Assembly (NCBI GenBank): GCA_003554665.1
Contig: PWGY01000257.1
Span: forward strand, 1 to 9,333
DNA from: Bacteroidales bacterium
GTDB lineage: Bacteria; Bacteroidota; Bacteroidia; Bacteroidales; UBA7960
DNA length: 9,333 bases
Direction of reading: 5' to 3'
In this document: in pieces, positions 1 to 5,577 of the stretch
Layout of the letters: the number at the start of each line of letters is the position of its first letter
Numbering within the stretch: position 1 is the first letter of the stretch
Notes under the pieces: generated by a model
What the model was told of the DNA's origin: nothing
The model's input: only the letters and a program-made list of their open reading frames with translations
Database searches by the model: none
Program-made: the position numbers and the translations under genes

Positions 1-539
1 TGGCATCCAAATGAATCGCAGGTAAACAGCAGTTTGTCTTCTTCCAGGTAGGTGTACATGCTGTCAGGCCAATGCAGGTTGGCTGCCCCGATGAACCGAA
101 GGGTTTTGTTGCCCAGGTCAAGGGTGTCGCCGTCTTTGACCACCATATGCTTAAAATCACGACCCAGAAAATCTTTCAGGTAGTTAATGGCGAGGCGGGT
201 ACCCACCACAGTTGCACCGGGAGCCACTTCAAGCATGTTGGCCAGGTTGCCGCTGTGATCCGGTTCGGTATGATTCAGAATAATATATTCGATTTCCGAC
301 GGGTCAGTCACCTTCCGGAGTTTTTCCAGGTATACATCCCAGTACTTTTCCTTGGAGGTTTCCACCAGGGCTTTCTTGTCCGCATTGATAAAATAAGAAT
401 TGTACGTGGTACCGTATTCGGTGGTCATCACCACGTCAAAAGTCACAATATCGTAATCGATCACACCAACCCATTTTACATCTTCGGTAATGGGGAGAAC
501 CTCTTTGTCAGGTCTTTTTACTTCATCTGCATGCCTCAT
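1..539 (-). CDS. Flavodiiron protein (A-type flavoprotein), N-terminal part, cut by window edge
   Basis: Only the first 179 residues are present; the gene continues past the left edge. The visible part is the metallo-beta-lactamase-like domain of flavodiiron proteins, which reduce O2 to water or NO to N2O at a non-heme diiron site. Diiron ligand motifs are visible: H90-x-E92-x-D94-H95 (in [10 protein letters not shown]), H156 in HWPDS, and D175 in CDSFGC. The flavodoxin domain that should follow (family length about 400 residues) lies outside the window, so any extra C-terminal rubredoxin or reductase domain cannot be judged. The start is well fixed: an in-frame stop (TGA) lies two codons upstream of ATG 539. 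No Shine-Dalgarno sequence is seen. The gene lies 179 bp downstream of hydE on the same strand. A role in protecting hydrogenase and radical enzymes from O2 is inferred from context. The O2 versus NO preference cannot be told from this fragment. Confidence 0.93.
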   Translation of the reverse strand, partial: MRHADEVKRPDKEVLPITEDVKWVGVIDYDIVTFDVVMTTEYGTTYNSYFINADKKALVETSKEKYWDVYLEKLRKVTDPSEIEYIILNHTEPDHSGNLANMLEVAPGATVVGTRLAINYLKDFLGRDFKHMVVKDGDTLDLGNKTLRFIGAANLHWPDSMYTYLEEDKLLFTCDSFGC

Positions 540-601
540 ATTTCAAAATCTTTAAGTTGAAATGTTCTTTTCGGATGTTTTGCTCACCATGCTGCTTGGT
601 T

Positions 602-632
602 CATTCCGGTAGTAATTTGATCTGCCGGAATG
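602..632. promoter_or_regulatory. Inverted repeat upstream of the flavodiiron gene, possible operator
   Basis: CATTCCGG (602-609) and CCGGAATG (625-632) form a perfect 8-bp inverted repeat. The next three positions inward pair as well apart from one wobble/mismatch, giving arms of about 11 bp around a 9-bp centre. It lies 63-93 bp before the flavodiiron start codon. No T-run follows on either strand, so it does not look like an intrinsic terminator. An operator for a dimeric regulator is a reasonable inference, but the sequence does not match the FNR/CRP (TTGAT-N4-ATCAA) or Rex consensus. The rest of the 540-718 gap is AT-rich; it holds a short palindrome at 659-670 (AGCAA-AG-TTGCT) that overlaps a poor -7 match on the minus strand (CAACTTTG, 668 to 661). 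Confidence 0.4.
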
Positions 633-718
633 TGTCTAATTGTCCAGGATAACGTATCAGCAAAGTTGCTAATTATTTAACACCGTAGAAGAATAAATTG
701 TTGATCTTTTCATGATTT

Positions 719-1801
719 TCACTCTTTATTTCTTTTGTAAAAATGCTTCGAATCACCCCATTCGTCATAACCGATCTTCCCTCCGGCCATGTGGATGCGT
801 GCCTCCAGGCAGCGCTTGCAGTCTTCGGCATCTTCGTCGGTACAGGGCTTGTCTTCATACAGCAGGTAATCTTCCCTGTATCGTGAGGGTGTCAGGTTGG
901 GCATAATGATGTTGGCCCCCACCTTGATCGACTTTTCCCGTCCCATGGGATCCAGTGCCTGCATGGCCGTTGTGGCCGCAATATTGATGTCTTTCATCAT
1001 GATGCGCAGGGCCGCCACCATCTTTAAGCTGAGATAGAAACGGTCCGTTTTAGGCATCAGCCTGTCTTTGTGTGCATACATCGGGGTATGCTCGTGTTCA
1101 ATGTAAGGGCCCATCCCCACCATATCGATGTCATGCTCCCGGAAAAAAAGCAGGTCGTCGGCCAGATCCTCCATTGTCTGGAAAGGCAGGCCGATCATCA
1201 CCCCGGACCCCACCTGATAGCCCACCTTCCTGAGCAGGTAAAGGGCATTCAGGCGCTCCTTATAATCATGGACCTTATCTTTGGGATGAAACCGATAATA
1301 AAGATCAGGATTGCTCACCTCGATACGGAGCAGATAACGATGGGCACCCGCCTCAAACCAGCGGCGGTAGGTCTCTTCGGTTTGCTCGCCCAATGACAGG
1401 GTAATCCCCAGTTCACCGTTGCTCATCTGTTTGATTTTCCTGACCAGGTCTTCAATACGCTGCACGAAATTGGCCCCGCTTCGTTCACCGGCCTGGATCA
1501 CCAGGCTGCCAAAACGGTTTTCCCATGCATAGCGCGCTGCTTCGAGCACCTCCTCTTCAGTGACCTCATAGCGGTGGGTGTCTTTATTACCCGCGCGGAT
1601 GCCGCAGTAATAACAGTTCTTGCCGCAAAGATTGGAAAATTCGATCAGCCCCCTGTAGAAAACCTTGTTGCCCACAAACTCTTCCTTCACCTCCACCGCT
1701 TTGGCAAATAGGAGTTTGCGTTCTTCCTCGCCGGCCGACAGCAGGGTGACCAGGTCGGATTTGGTGAAAGTGGATTTATTCAGGATTTCCTTTATGGACA
1801 T
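719..1801 (-). CDS. hydE: [FeFe]-hydrogenase H-cluster radical SAM maturase HydE
   Basis: HydE is a radical S-adenosylmethionine enzyme that acts with HydG and HydF to assemble the 2Fe subcluster of [FeFe]-hydrogenase, and is associated with making the dithiomethylamine bridge. At 360 residues it has normal family length. The SAM-cluster motif is C59-x3-C63-x2-C66 (CGKNCYYC), preceded by IEFSNL, a typical HydE context. Other family blocks include GLPFQTMEDL, DIDMVGMGPYIEHEHTPM, AATTAMQALDP and GANIIMPNLTPSRYR. The optional second cluster motif, C320-x7-C328-x2-C331, is intact; this is the motif that binds an auxiliary cluster in Thermotoga maritima HydE and is lost in some homologues. The ATG at 1801 gives the usual N-terminus (MSIKEIL). 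The region just upstream is made of the hairpin/repeat array, so the translation start sits at the array edge. It is probably cotranscribed with hydF, which ends 182 bp upstream. Confidence 0.97.
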   Translation of the reverse strand: MSIKEILNKSTFTKSDLVTLLSAGEEERKLLFAKAVEVKEEFVGNKVFYRGLIEFSNLCGKNCYYCGIRAGNKDTHRYEVTEEEVLEAARYAWENRFGSLVIQAGERSGANFVQRIEDLVRKIKQMSNGELGITLSLGEQTEETYRRWFEAGAHRYLLRIEVSNPDLYYRFHPKDKVHDYKERLNALYLLRKVGYQVGSGVMIGLPFQTMEDLADDLLFFREHDIDMVGMGPYIEHEHTPMYAHKDRLMPKTDRFYLSLKMVAALRIMMKDINIAATTAMQALDPMGREKSIKVGANIIMPNLTPSRYREDYLLYEDKPCTDEDAEDCKRCLEARIHMAGGKIGYDEWGDSKHFYKRNKE

Positions 1802-1805
1802 GGTT

Positions 1806-2037
1806 GTATGGTTTGTCGAGTGCTTCGCACTCTCCGGTTAACGGGTGCTTCGCACCCCTGGTTGTTGGTTTGTCGGGGCTGCGCCCCCTCCGGTTGTTGG
1901 TTGGTCGGGCCTTCGGCCCTCCGGTTGTTGGTTGTTGGTTATTTGGTTGTTGGTTATTTGGTTGTTGGTTATTTGGTTGTTGGTTATTTAGTGTTGTTAG
2001 TTGGTTGGGGCTGAGGCCCCTTCGGTTGTTGGTTTGT
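1806..2037. repeat. Hairpin-plus-spacer repeat array between hydF and hydE
   Basis: Five short hairpins are separated by copies of a spacer close to TCCGGTTGTTGGTTTGTC. The hairpins are 1818-1832 (GAGTGC/GCACTC), 1843-1857 (GGGTGC/GCACCC), 1875-1887 (GGGGC/GCCCC), 1907-1919 (GGGCC/GGCCC) and 2007-2020 (GGGGC/GCCCC). Stem sequences differ but pairing is kept in each. Read on the hydF-hydE coding strand, the first four have 3-nt loops GAA, GAA, GCA and GAA closed by C-G, that is GNA triloops; the fifth has a 4-nt loop. Spacer copies are seen near 1859-1874, 1890-1906, 1921-1937 and 2022-2037. The array starts at the 5' edge of hydE and runs into the 3' end of hydF. Function is unknown: it could be a family of dispersed intergenic palindromes, an mRNA-stabilising or processing element, or a weak attenuator. 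Confidence 0.8.
1930..1989. repeat. Four perfect tandem copies of a 15-bp repeat
   Basis: GGTTGTTGGTTATTT occurs four times head to tail (1930-1944, 1945-1959, 1960-1974, 1975-1989) with no mismatch. The unit is an expansion of the spacer in the surrounding hairpin array. The hydF stop codon (TAA, read 1986 to 1984 on the minus strand) lies in the last copy, and each further copy carries the same TAA. Perfect identity suggests recent slippage, so copy number may vary between strains. Confidence 0.95.
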
Positions 2038-3234
2038 GAATGGCGTGATGGCGCGCTGGTATATACCGTGGAGCCAGGCGATGGCCATGCCGTAATTGGT
2101 TACGGGTACGCCGGCTTCTGTGGCCGGCTGCAATCGCCCGACCAATTGGCGGCGGGTGATCATACAACCTCCGCATTGAATCACCAGGGCATAATCCGTT
2201 ATCGCCCGGGGCAACTCATTAAGCCCCGCCACCACGTCAAACTCCAGGTCTTTACCTGTATGCCGCCTCATCCACTCCGGAATTTTGAACCGCCCGATGT
2301 CGTCACAAGCCACCTGGTGGGTGCAGGACTCCAGTAATAAAACCCGGTCGCCGTCTTTGAGTTCATCGATTTTTGGTGTTCCTTGCAGGTAGTTCACAAA
2401 ATCTCCCTTATGACGGGCAAGCATAATGCTGAACCCCGTCAGCGGGATGTCTTTGGGAACAATGGCATCCACCTTTTTGAACATCTGGCTGTCGGTGATC
2501 ACCATTTTTGGACGCGGCTGCAAGCGGCTAAGCAGCGTTTCCAGCTCCGTTTCCTTCACCACCACCGACACCGCATCATTGTCAATGATGTCGCGGATTG
2601 CCTGTACCTGAGGCAGGATCAGCCTTCCTTCCGGAGCCTCGTTGTCGATCGGGGTAACCAGTACCACCAGATCATCCCGGCCAATCAGGTCGCCCAGCAA
2701 AGAATCCGACATATAGGCCGTTTTGGGCATCCCCTTACGGATGGCCTCAATCAGGTCTTCCAGGTTTTTGGGATCAATGGCACAGAAAGACAGCACCTCA
2801 GCCCCGTATCTCTCCCTGATATGCGTTATCAGATCCGAACGGGGGGGCTGAATATCCGATTTATTGTGCACCACAATAAAAGGCAGCTCATGCCTTCTGA
2901 AGGCCTTCACCATTCTTTCTTCTTCCTCTTCAAACTCATTGCCGGTGATCAGCAAAATGGCCAGATCCACCGTTTTCAGCGCGGCCAGGGAACGGTTCAC
3001 GCGCTTCCGGCCCAGCTCACCACTGTCATCGATACCGGCCGTATCCACCAAAATCGCGGGCCCGATGCCGAAAATCTCCATCGACTTTCGCACAGGATCT
3101 GTGGTGGTGCCCGGCACATCCGATACGATAGCTATATCCTGCTGCGCCAGGGCATTGATCAGGGAACTTTTGCCATTGTTGCGGCGTCCGAAGATCCCGA
3201 TATGCGGTTTTGATTCCCTTCCTTTGGCCATCAT
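1984..3234 (-). CDS. hydF: [FeFe]-hydrogenase H-cluster maturation GTPase HydF
   Basis: HydF is the scaffold/carrier GTPase that receives the 2Fe precursor made with HydE and HydG and delivers it to apo-hydrogenase in the cytoplasm. The 416-residue protein has the expected order. The GTPase domain has a P-loop G16-RRNNGKSS, D64-TAG, N124-KSD and a G5-like stretch near 149-152. A dimerisation region follows, then the C-terminal cluster-binding domain with C304-x-H306 and, after 47 residues, C354-x2-C357 (CGGC). Both the GTPase and the cluster ligands look intact. The start is MM (3234 or 3231), and both suit the family N-terminus. The conserved protein appears to end at F399; the last 17 residues (T400-K416, rich in Q, P, T and N) are encoded entirely by the adjacent repeat array. 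The gene heads a minus-strand unit hydF-hydE. A good -7 promoter element lies 33 bp upstream of the first ATG. Confidence 0.97.
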   Translation of the reverse strand: MMAKGRESKPHIGIFGRRNNGKSSLINALAQQDIAIVSDVPGTTTDPVRKSMEIFGIGPAILVDTAGIDDSGELGRKRVNRSLAALKTVDLAILLITGNEFEEEEERMVKAFRRHELPFIVVHNKSDIQPPRSDLITHIRERYGAEVLSFCAIDPKNLEDLIEAIRKGMPKTAYMSDSLLGDLIGRDDLVVLVTPIDNEAPEGRLILPQVQAIRDIIDNDAVSVVVKETELETLLSRLQPRPKMVITDSQMFKKVDAIVPKDIPLTGFSIMLARHKGDFVNYLQGTPKIDELKDGDRVLLLESCTHQVACDDIGRFKIPEWMRRHTGKDLEFDVVAGLNELPRAITDYALVIQCGGCMITRRQLVGRLQPATEAGVPVTNYGMAIAWLHGIYQRAITPFTNQQPKGPQPQPTNNTK

Positions 3235-3267
3235 ACAGGCTGATTTTTAGATCCGGTTTGAGAACCA

Positions 3268-3275
3268 CAAAGATA
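3268..3275 (-). promoter_or_regulatory. Bacteroidota-type -7 element for hydF
   Basis: TATCTTTG on the minus strand is an exact match to the Bacteroidota -7 consensus TAnnTTTG and would give a leader of roughly 25-30 nt before the hydF ATG. The region 19-22 bp upstream is a pyrimidine run (CCCCTTTTTCTTTTTT) with no clear TTTG -33 box. It is therefore a plausible but incomplete promoter. Confidence 0.5.
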
Positions 3276-3296
3276 CGGAAAAAAGAAAAAGGGGTT

Positions 3297-3427
3297 GTTG
3301 CCTTGTGGGGTTGTGATCCAAGGCTGCCGGCTTTGTGGCTGCTAAAATCTACGGCCGGGTCGCCTCCGCACAGGCCCAGCCGGCCGGCCCTTTAAAAGCA
3401 GCTGTGGATCACAATCCCACCGGCAAC
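3297..3427. repeat. 131-bp imperfect palindrome in the divergent hydF/thioredoxin intergenic region
   Basis: The outer arms, 3297-3320 and 3405-3427, are inverted copies of each other: GTTGCC, GTGGG and TTGTGATCCA are shared, with one substitution and one short indel. Weaker inner pairing follows (GGCTGCTAAAA near 3337-3347 against TTTTAAAAGCAGCT near 3390-3403, and GGCCGG near 3353 against CCGGCC near 3380-3388). The centre is GC-rich, unlike the AT-rich flanks. It encodes no protein. It could fold as one long stem if transcribed, or be a dispersed palindromic repeat or the remnant of a small non-autonomous element; no target-site duplication was evident. Confidence 0.7.
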
Positions 3428-3471
3428 GATCCTGAGTGGTTTATGGTTTTCAAAAAAATCCATGAAACTCA

Positions 3472-3500
3472 TTGATATTTAGATTTATCTCGTATATTTA
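3472..3500 (+). promoter_or_regulatory. Possible promoter of the thioredoxin-like lipoprotein gene
   Basis: TTG (3472-3474) is followed after 18 bp by TATATTTA (3493-3500), which misses the TAnnTTTG consensus only at the last base. This would give a leader of about 105 nt before ATG 3614. The remaining leader (3501-3613) shows no recognisable structure. Confidence 0.3.
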
Positions 3501-3613
3501 CCAGATTAAGATACAAGAAATCGCCGGACATAATTCTAAGCCAGACAAACTGCGGATCAACAGAGTCAAGGCCATTCAGGCATTGTCACTTACCAGAAAC
3601 AAACTTTACAACC

Positions 3614-5131
3614 ATGAAAAGAATTACCCTGCTCATAGCCGTCCTGATCATTGCCTCTGGCTGTAACAGACAACCTGAAACCTTTGATTTTACCCTAAGC
3701 GGAACCGTTACCGGCAAGGAATCCGGCGAGTTTTATTTTTTCGAAAGCCTGAGGCTGGGTGATGAGGTTTTGGTCACATTTGAGGACCATTCATTTGAGT
3801 ATTGTGGTTCTTCGCCAAACATGTACAGTTCCATGATATTCAAAGATCTGAGCCTGGGAAGTGGTTTCCAGATCGTGATCGAACCCGGAGAGATTATTCT
3901 TGAACTCCATTGGGATTCATTAAGTCAGGGATCTTCCGTACTGAAAGGTGATTATAACATTGCCAGGTATGAGCTTCAGCAAAAAACAAATGAACTTTTC
4001 CCTGCCGAGGTTTTTCTTGCAGAGGAGTCTCGTAAGGAGATTGGAGACTGGATGATTGAAAATGCGGATAATTTTCACCCTGTCAGCCTGTTAAGTTCCT
4101 GGGAAAGTTTTGATAATTTCATGCCCATCGATAAGCTTGGTGAATTTGTTCAAAGTGTAAAGGATGAGAACCTGAGAAACTCCCGGGAATTCATTGAGCT
4201 ACACTCCATCTGGATGGGAAAAAAAGATCACATCAATGCTGTGGGAAAAAAAGCAATGGACTTCCGGCTGCCTGACAGGGAAGGAAATCTGATTGATTTT
4301 TCTTCTCTGTCAGAAGGCCAATGGACATTTGTGGAAAAATCTGGCAGCTGGTGCGGAAATACCACAAGAAACACAAGAAGTTTACTGCCTGTTTATGAGA
4401 AATACAGGGAATATGGGCTGGAAATAGTGACCATTGTTCCGGAGTCAAGCAAAGAAAGGTGGCTGAACTGGCTCAATGAGGAACAATTTCCATGGCCCAA
4501 TCTTGTGGAACTTGATGCGGACCTTCCTGAGCAGAAAATCTCTTACGCTCAGATGCTTTTCAGGGATGGAAATTACCTTGTGGATGAAACCGGTACGGTG
4601 ATAGCCAATGACCTGTCTGCAGCATCCCTGAAGGAAATTCTAATGGAGCGCTTTGAACCGGAAGCCTGGGAGGAATACATCAGGGATAAATGGATCATGC
4701 CGGATCATATTGTGATCCTCGACCGGGAAGTACCAGTGGAATCATTTGATCAACTGGTTGAAATCATGTCGGGGCGCCCCTTTCTGATTGACGCCTGGGC
4801 CACCTGGTGCGCTCCATGCCTGACAGAATTTGAATACAACGAACCGCTTAAGGCATTTCTTGAAACAGTGGGGATGGAGATGGTTTACATCAATTTTGAC
4901 CGCGCCGAGGATGAAGCCAAATTGATACACACCATAAGGGATGAAAATTTACAGGGATATCATGTAAGAATAAACCCCTCACTCCGGCAGGATTTAATGG
5001 AAATGGGATTCAGGGGAGGGTTACCAACCTATATGATCGTAAATGCACAGGGGGAAATGGTTGAACCCAATGCGCTCAGGCCCAGTATGACAGACAGACT
5101 TTACAGCCAGATTACCAATGCGTTGAAATAA
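3614..5131 (+). CDS. TlpA-like thioredoxin lipoprotein with two thioredoxin-fold modules, first site degenerate
   Basis: The product is 505 residues. A lipoprotein signal peptide (MKRITLLIAVLIIASGC) has the lipobox ASGC with acylated C17, so the protein should sit in the cell envelope. Residues about 24-110 resemble the beta-rich N-terminal domain (DUF4369-like) that often precedes thioredoxins in Bacteroidota. Two redoxin modules follow. The first, about 213-352, starts with the AhpC/TlpA-like lead-in GKKAMDFRLPDREG but carries C247-G-N-T250 where CxxC is expected. The second, about 370-505, has the intact W-C399-A-P-C402 and the late motif GGLPTYMIVNAQG, which supplies the cis-proline. Other mature cysteines are C17 (lipidated) and C64. 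The likely role is thiol-disulfide exchange or reduction of envelope proteins; the substrate is unknown. It stands alone, divergent from hydF and ahead of the nrdDG riboswitch, with no clear terminator after it. Confidence 0.85.
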   Translation: MKRITLLIAVLIIASGCNRQPETFDFTLSGTVTGKESGEFYFFESLRLGDEVLVTFEDHSFEYCGSSPNMYSSMIFKDLSLGSGFQIVIEPGEIILELHWDSLSQGSSVLKGDYNIARYELQQKTNELFPAEVFLAEESRKEIGDWMIENADNFHPVSLLSSWESFDNFMPIDKLGEFVQSVKDENLRNSREFIELHSIWMGKKDHINAVGKKAMDFRLPDREGNLIDFSSLSEGQWTFVEKSGSWCGNTTRNTRSLLPVYEKYREYGLEIVTIVPESSKERWLNWLNEEQFPWPNLVELDADLPEQKISYAQMLFRDGNYLVDETGTVIANDLSAASLKEILMERFEPEAWEEYIRDKWIMPDHIVILDREVPVESFDQLVEIMSGRPFLIDAWATWCAPCLTEFEYNEPLKAFLETVGMEMVYINFDRAEDEAKLIHTIRDENLQGYHVRINPSLRQDLMEMGFRGGLPTYMIVNAQGEMVEPNALRPSMTDRLYSQITNALK

Positions 5132-5316
5132 AACTTCAACGGCTTCTCATGCATTCATATGATAGGGAAACGGTTGTACCTGGTCCGTATATCCCCCGCA
5201 AAAACCCGGGACATTCACCACCCTTAGCGTAAACAAAGGTTGTTGAAAACCCTGTTAATAAACAATTCACAAAACACCACTTTTCAATTACAATTCCACC
5301 TTTCTTTGTATTTGGA
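5132..5316. other. Non-coding gap before the riboswitch
   Basis: No gene or strong terminator is seen. The gap is AT-rich towards its right end. A weak promoter candidate for the riboswitch-nrdDG transcript is TTTC (5282-5285), a 21-bp spacer, and TGTATTTG (5307-5314), which has one mismatch to TAnnTTTG. An overlapping TTTCTTTG (5301-5308) is an equally weak alternative. No NrdR-box pair was recognised. Confidence 0.3.
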
Positions 5317-5500
5317 TTCGGTTCTTATCGATTAAAAGGGAATCCTGTGAAAATCAGGAACTATCCCCGTAGCTGTAAGTTCCAAAAAAGTTTTATCACC
5401 CCTGCCACTGTCCTGATTAAGCGGGACGGGAAGGCGGTAAAACCGGAACAAGTCAGAAGACCTGCCGAACAAATAATATCGTAGCTTTCGGGTGAAAGGC
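5317..5500 (+). ncRNA. Cobalamin (B12) riboswitch upstream of nrdDG
   Basis: The core elements of the cobalamin riboswitch family occur in the right order. P1 can form between TTCGG (5317-5321) and CCGAA (5465-5469). AAAAGGGAA (5334-5342) is followed by the P3 stem TCCTG/CAGGA (5343-5347, 5355-5359). CCCCGTAGCTGTAAG (5365-5379) matches the conserved CCCCGCaaCUGU block. GCCACTG (5404-5410) and GGGAAGGC (5428-5435) form the P6 region, and AGTCAGAAGACCTGCC (5451-5466) is the B12 box. A hairpin at 5485-5498 (CTTTC-GGGT-GAAAG) lies where the regulatory P13 stem-loop is expected; its CGGG could kiss the CCCG of L5, which is inferred. In this family, binding of adenosyl- or related cobalamin usually turns the downstream gene off, here nrdD 78 bp beyond. 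Confidence 0.93.
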
Positions 5501-5577
5501 GAGAGATACATTACTTCTGTAATCATTCTTTTTTACTCCCGCAGGTTACCATTTATTAACCTTTAATTCATAACATA
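5501..5577 (+). promoter_or_regulatory. Leader between riboswitch and nrdD, candidate expression platform
   Basis: Two small hairpins lie between the aptamer and the nrdD start. ATTAC-TTCT-GTAAT (5510-5523) is followed after 5 nt by a run of six T (5529-5534) and resembles a weak intrinsic terminator. AGGTTA/TAACCT (5543-5548, 5557-5562) encloses an 8-nt loop and ends 15 nt before the ATG. Neither stem is strong, so whether control is by transcription termination or by translation initiation cannot be decided from sequence. Confidence 0.4.

Noticed and set aside
72..560. A 162-codon open frame on the plus strand opposite the flavodiiron gene
   Set aside because: The minus strand carries the intact diiron motifs; the plus frame is an antisense shadow with no recognisable domain.
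602..632. Intrinsic terminator for hydE
   Set aside because: The palindrome is not followed by a T-run on the minus strand and its loop is 9 bases or more.
1806..2037. CRISPR array
   Set aside because: Units are short, the palindromes vary instead of being constant, spacers are near-identical to each other, and no cas gene is present.
1804..2337. Plus-strand frames encoding repetitive GCWLF and VVGYL peptides
   Set aside because: The repetitive peptides are simple translations of the hairpin and 15-bp tandem repeats; the rest is antisense to hydF.
2383..3213. A 276-codon open frame on the plus strand opposite hydF
   Set aside because: It lies wholly antisense to an unambiguous hydF, resembles no family, and is explained by the high GC and codon pattern of the opposite strand.
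3297..3427. Insertion sequence
   Set aside because: No transposase frame is present and no flanking target duplication is visible; only the palindromic structure is supported.
5510..5534. Strong rho-independent terminator in the nrdD leader
   Set aside because: The stem is only 5 bp and AT-rich, with a gap before the T-run, so it is reported only as a weak candidate.
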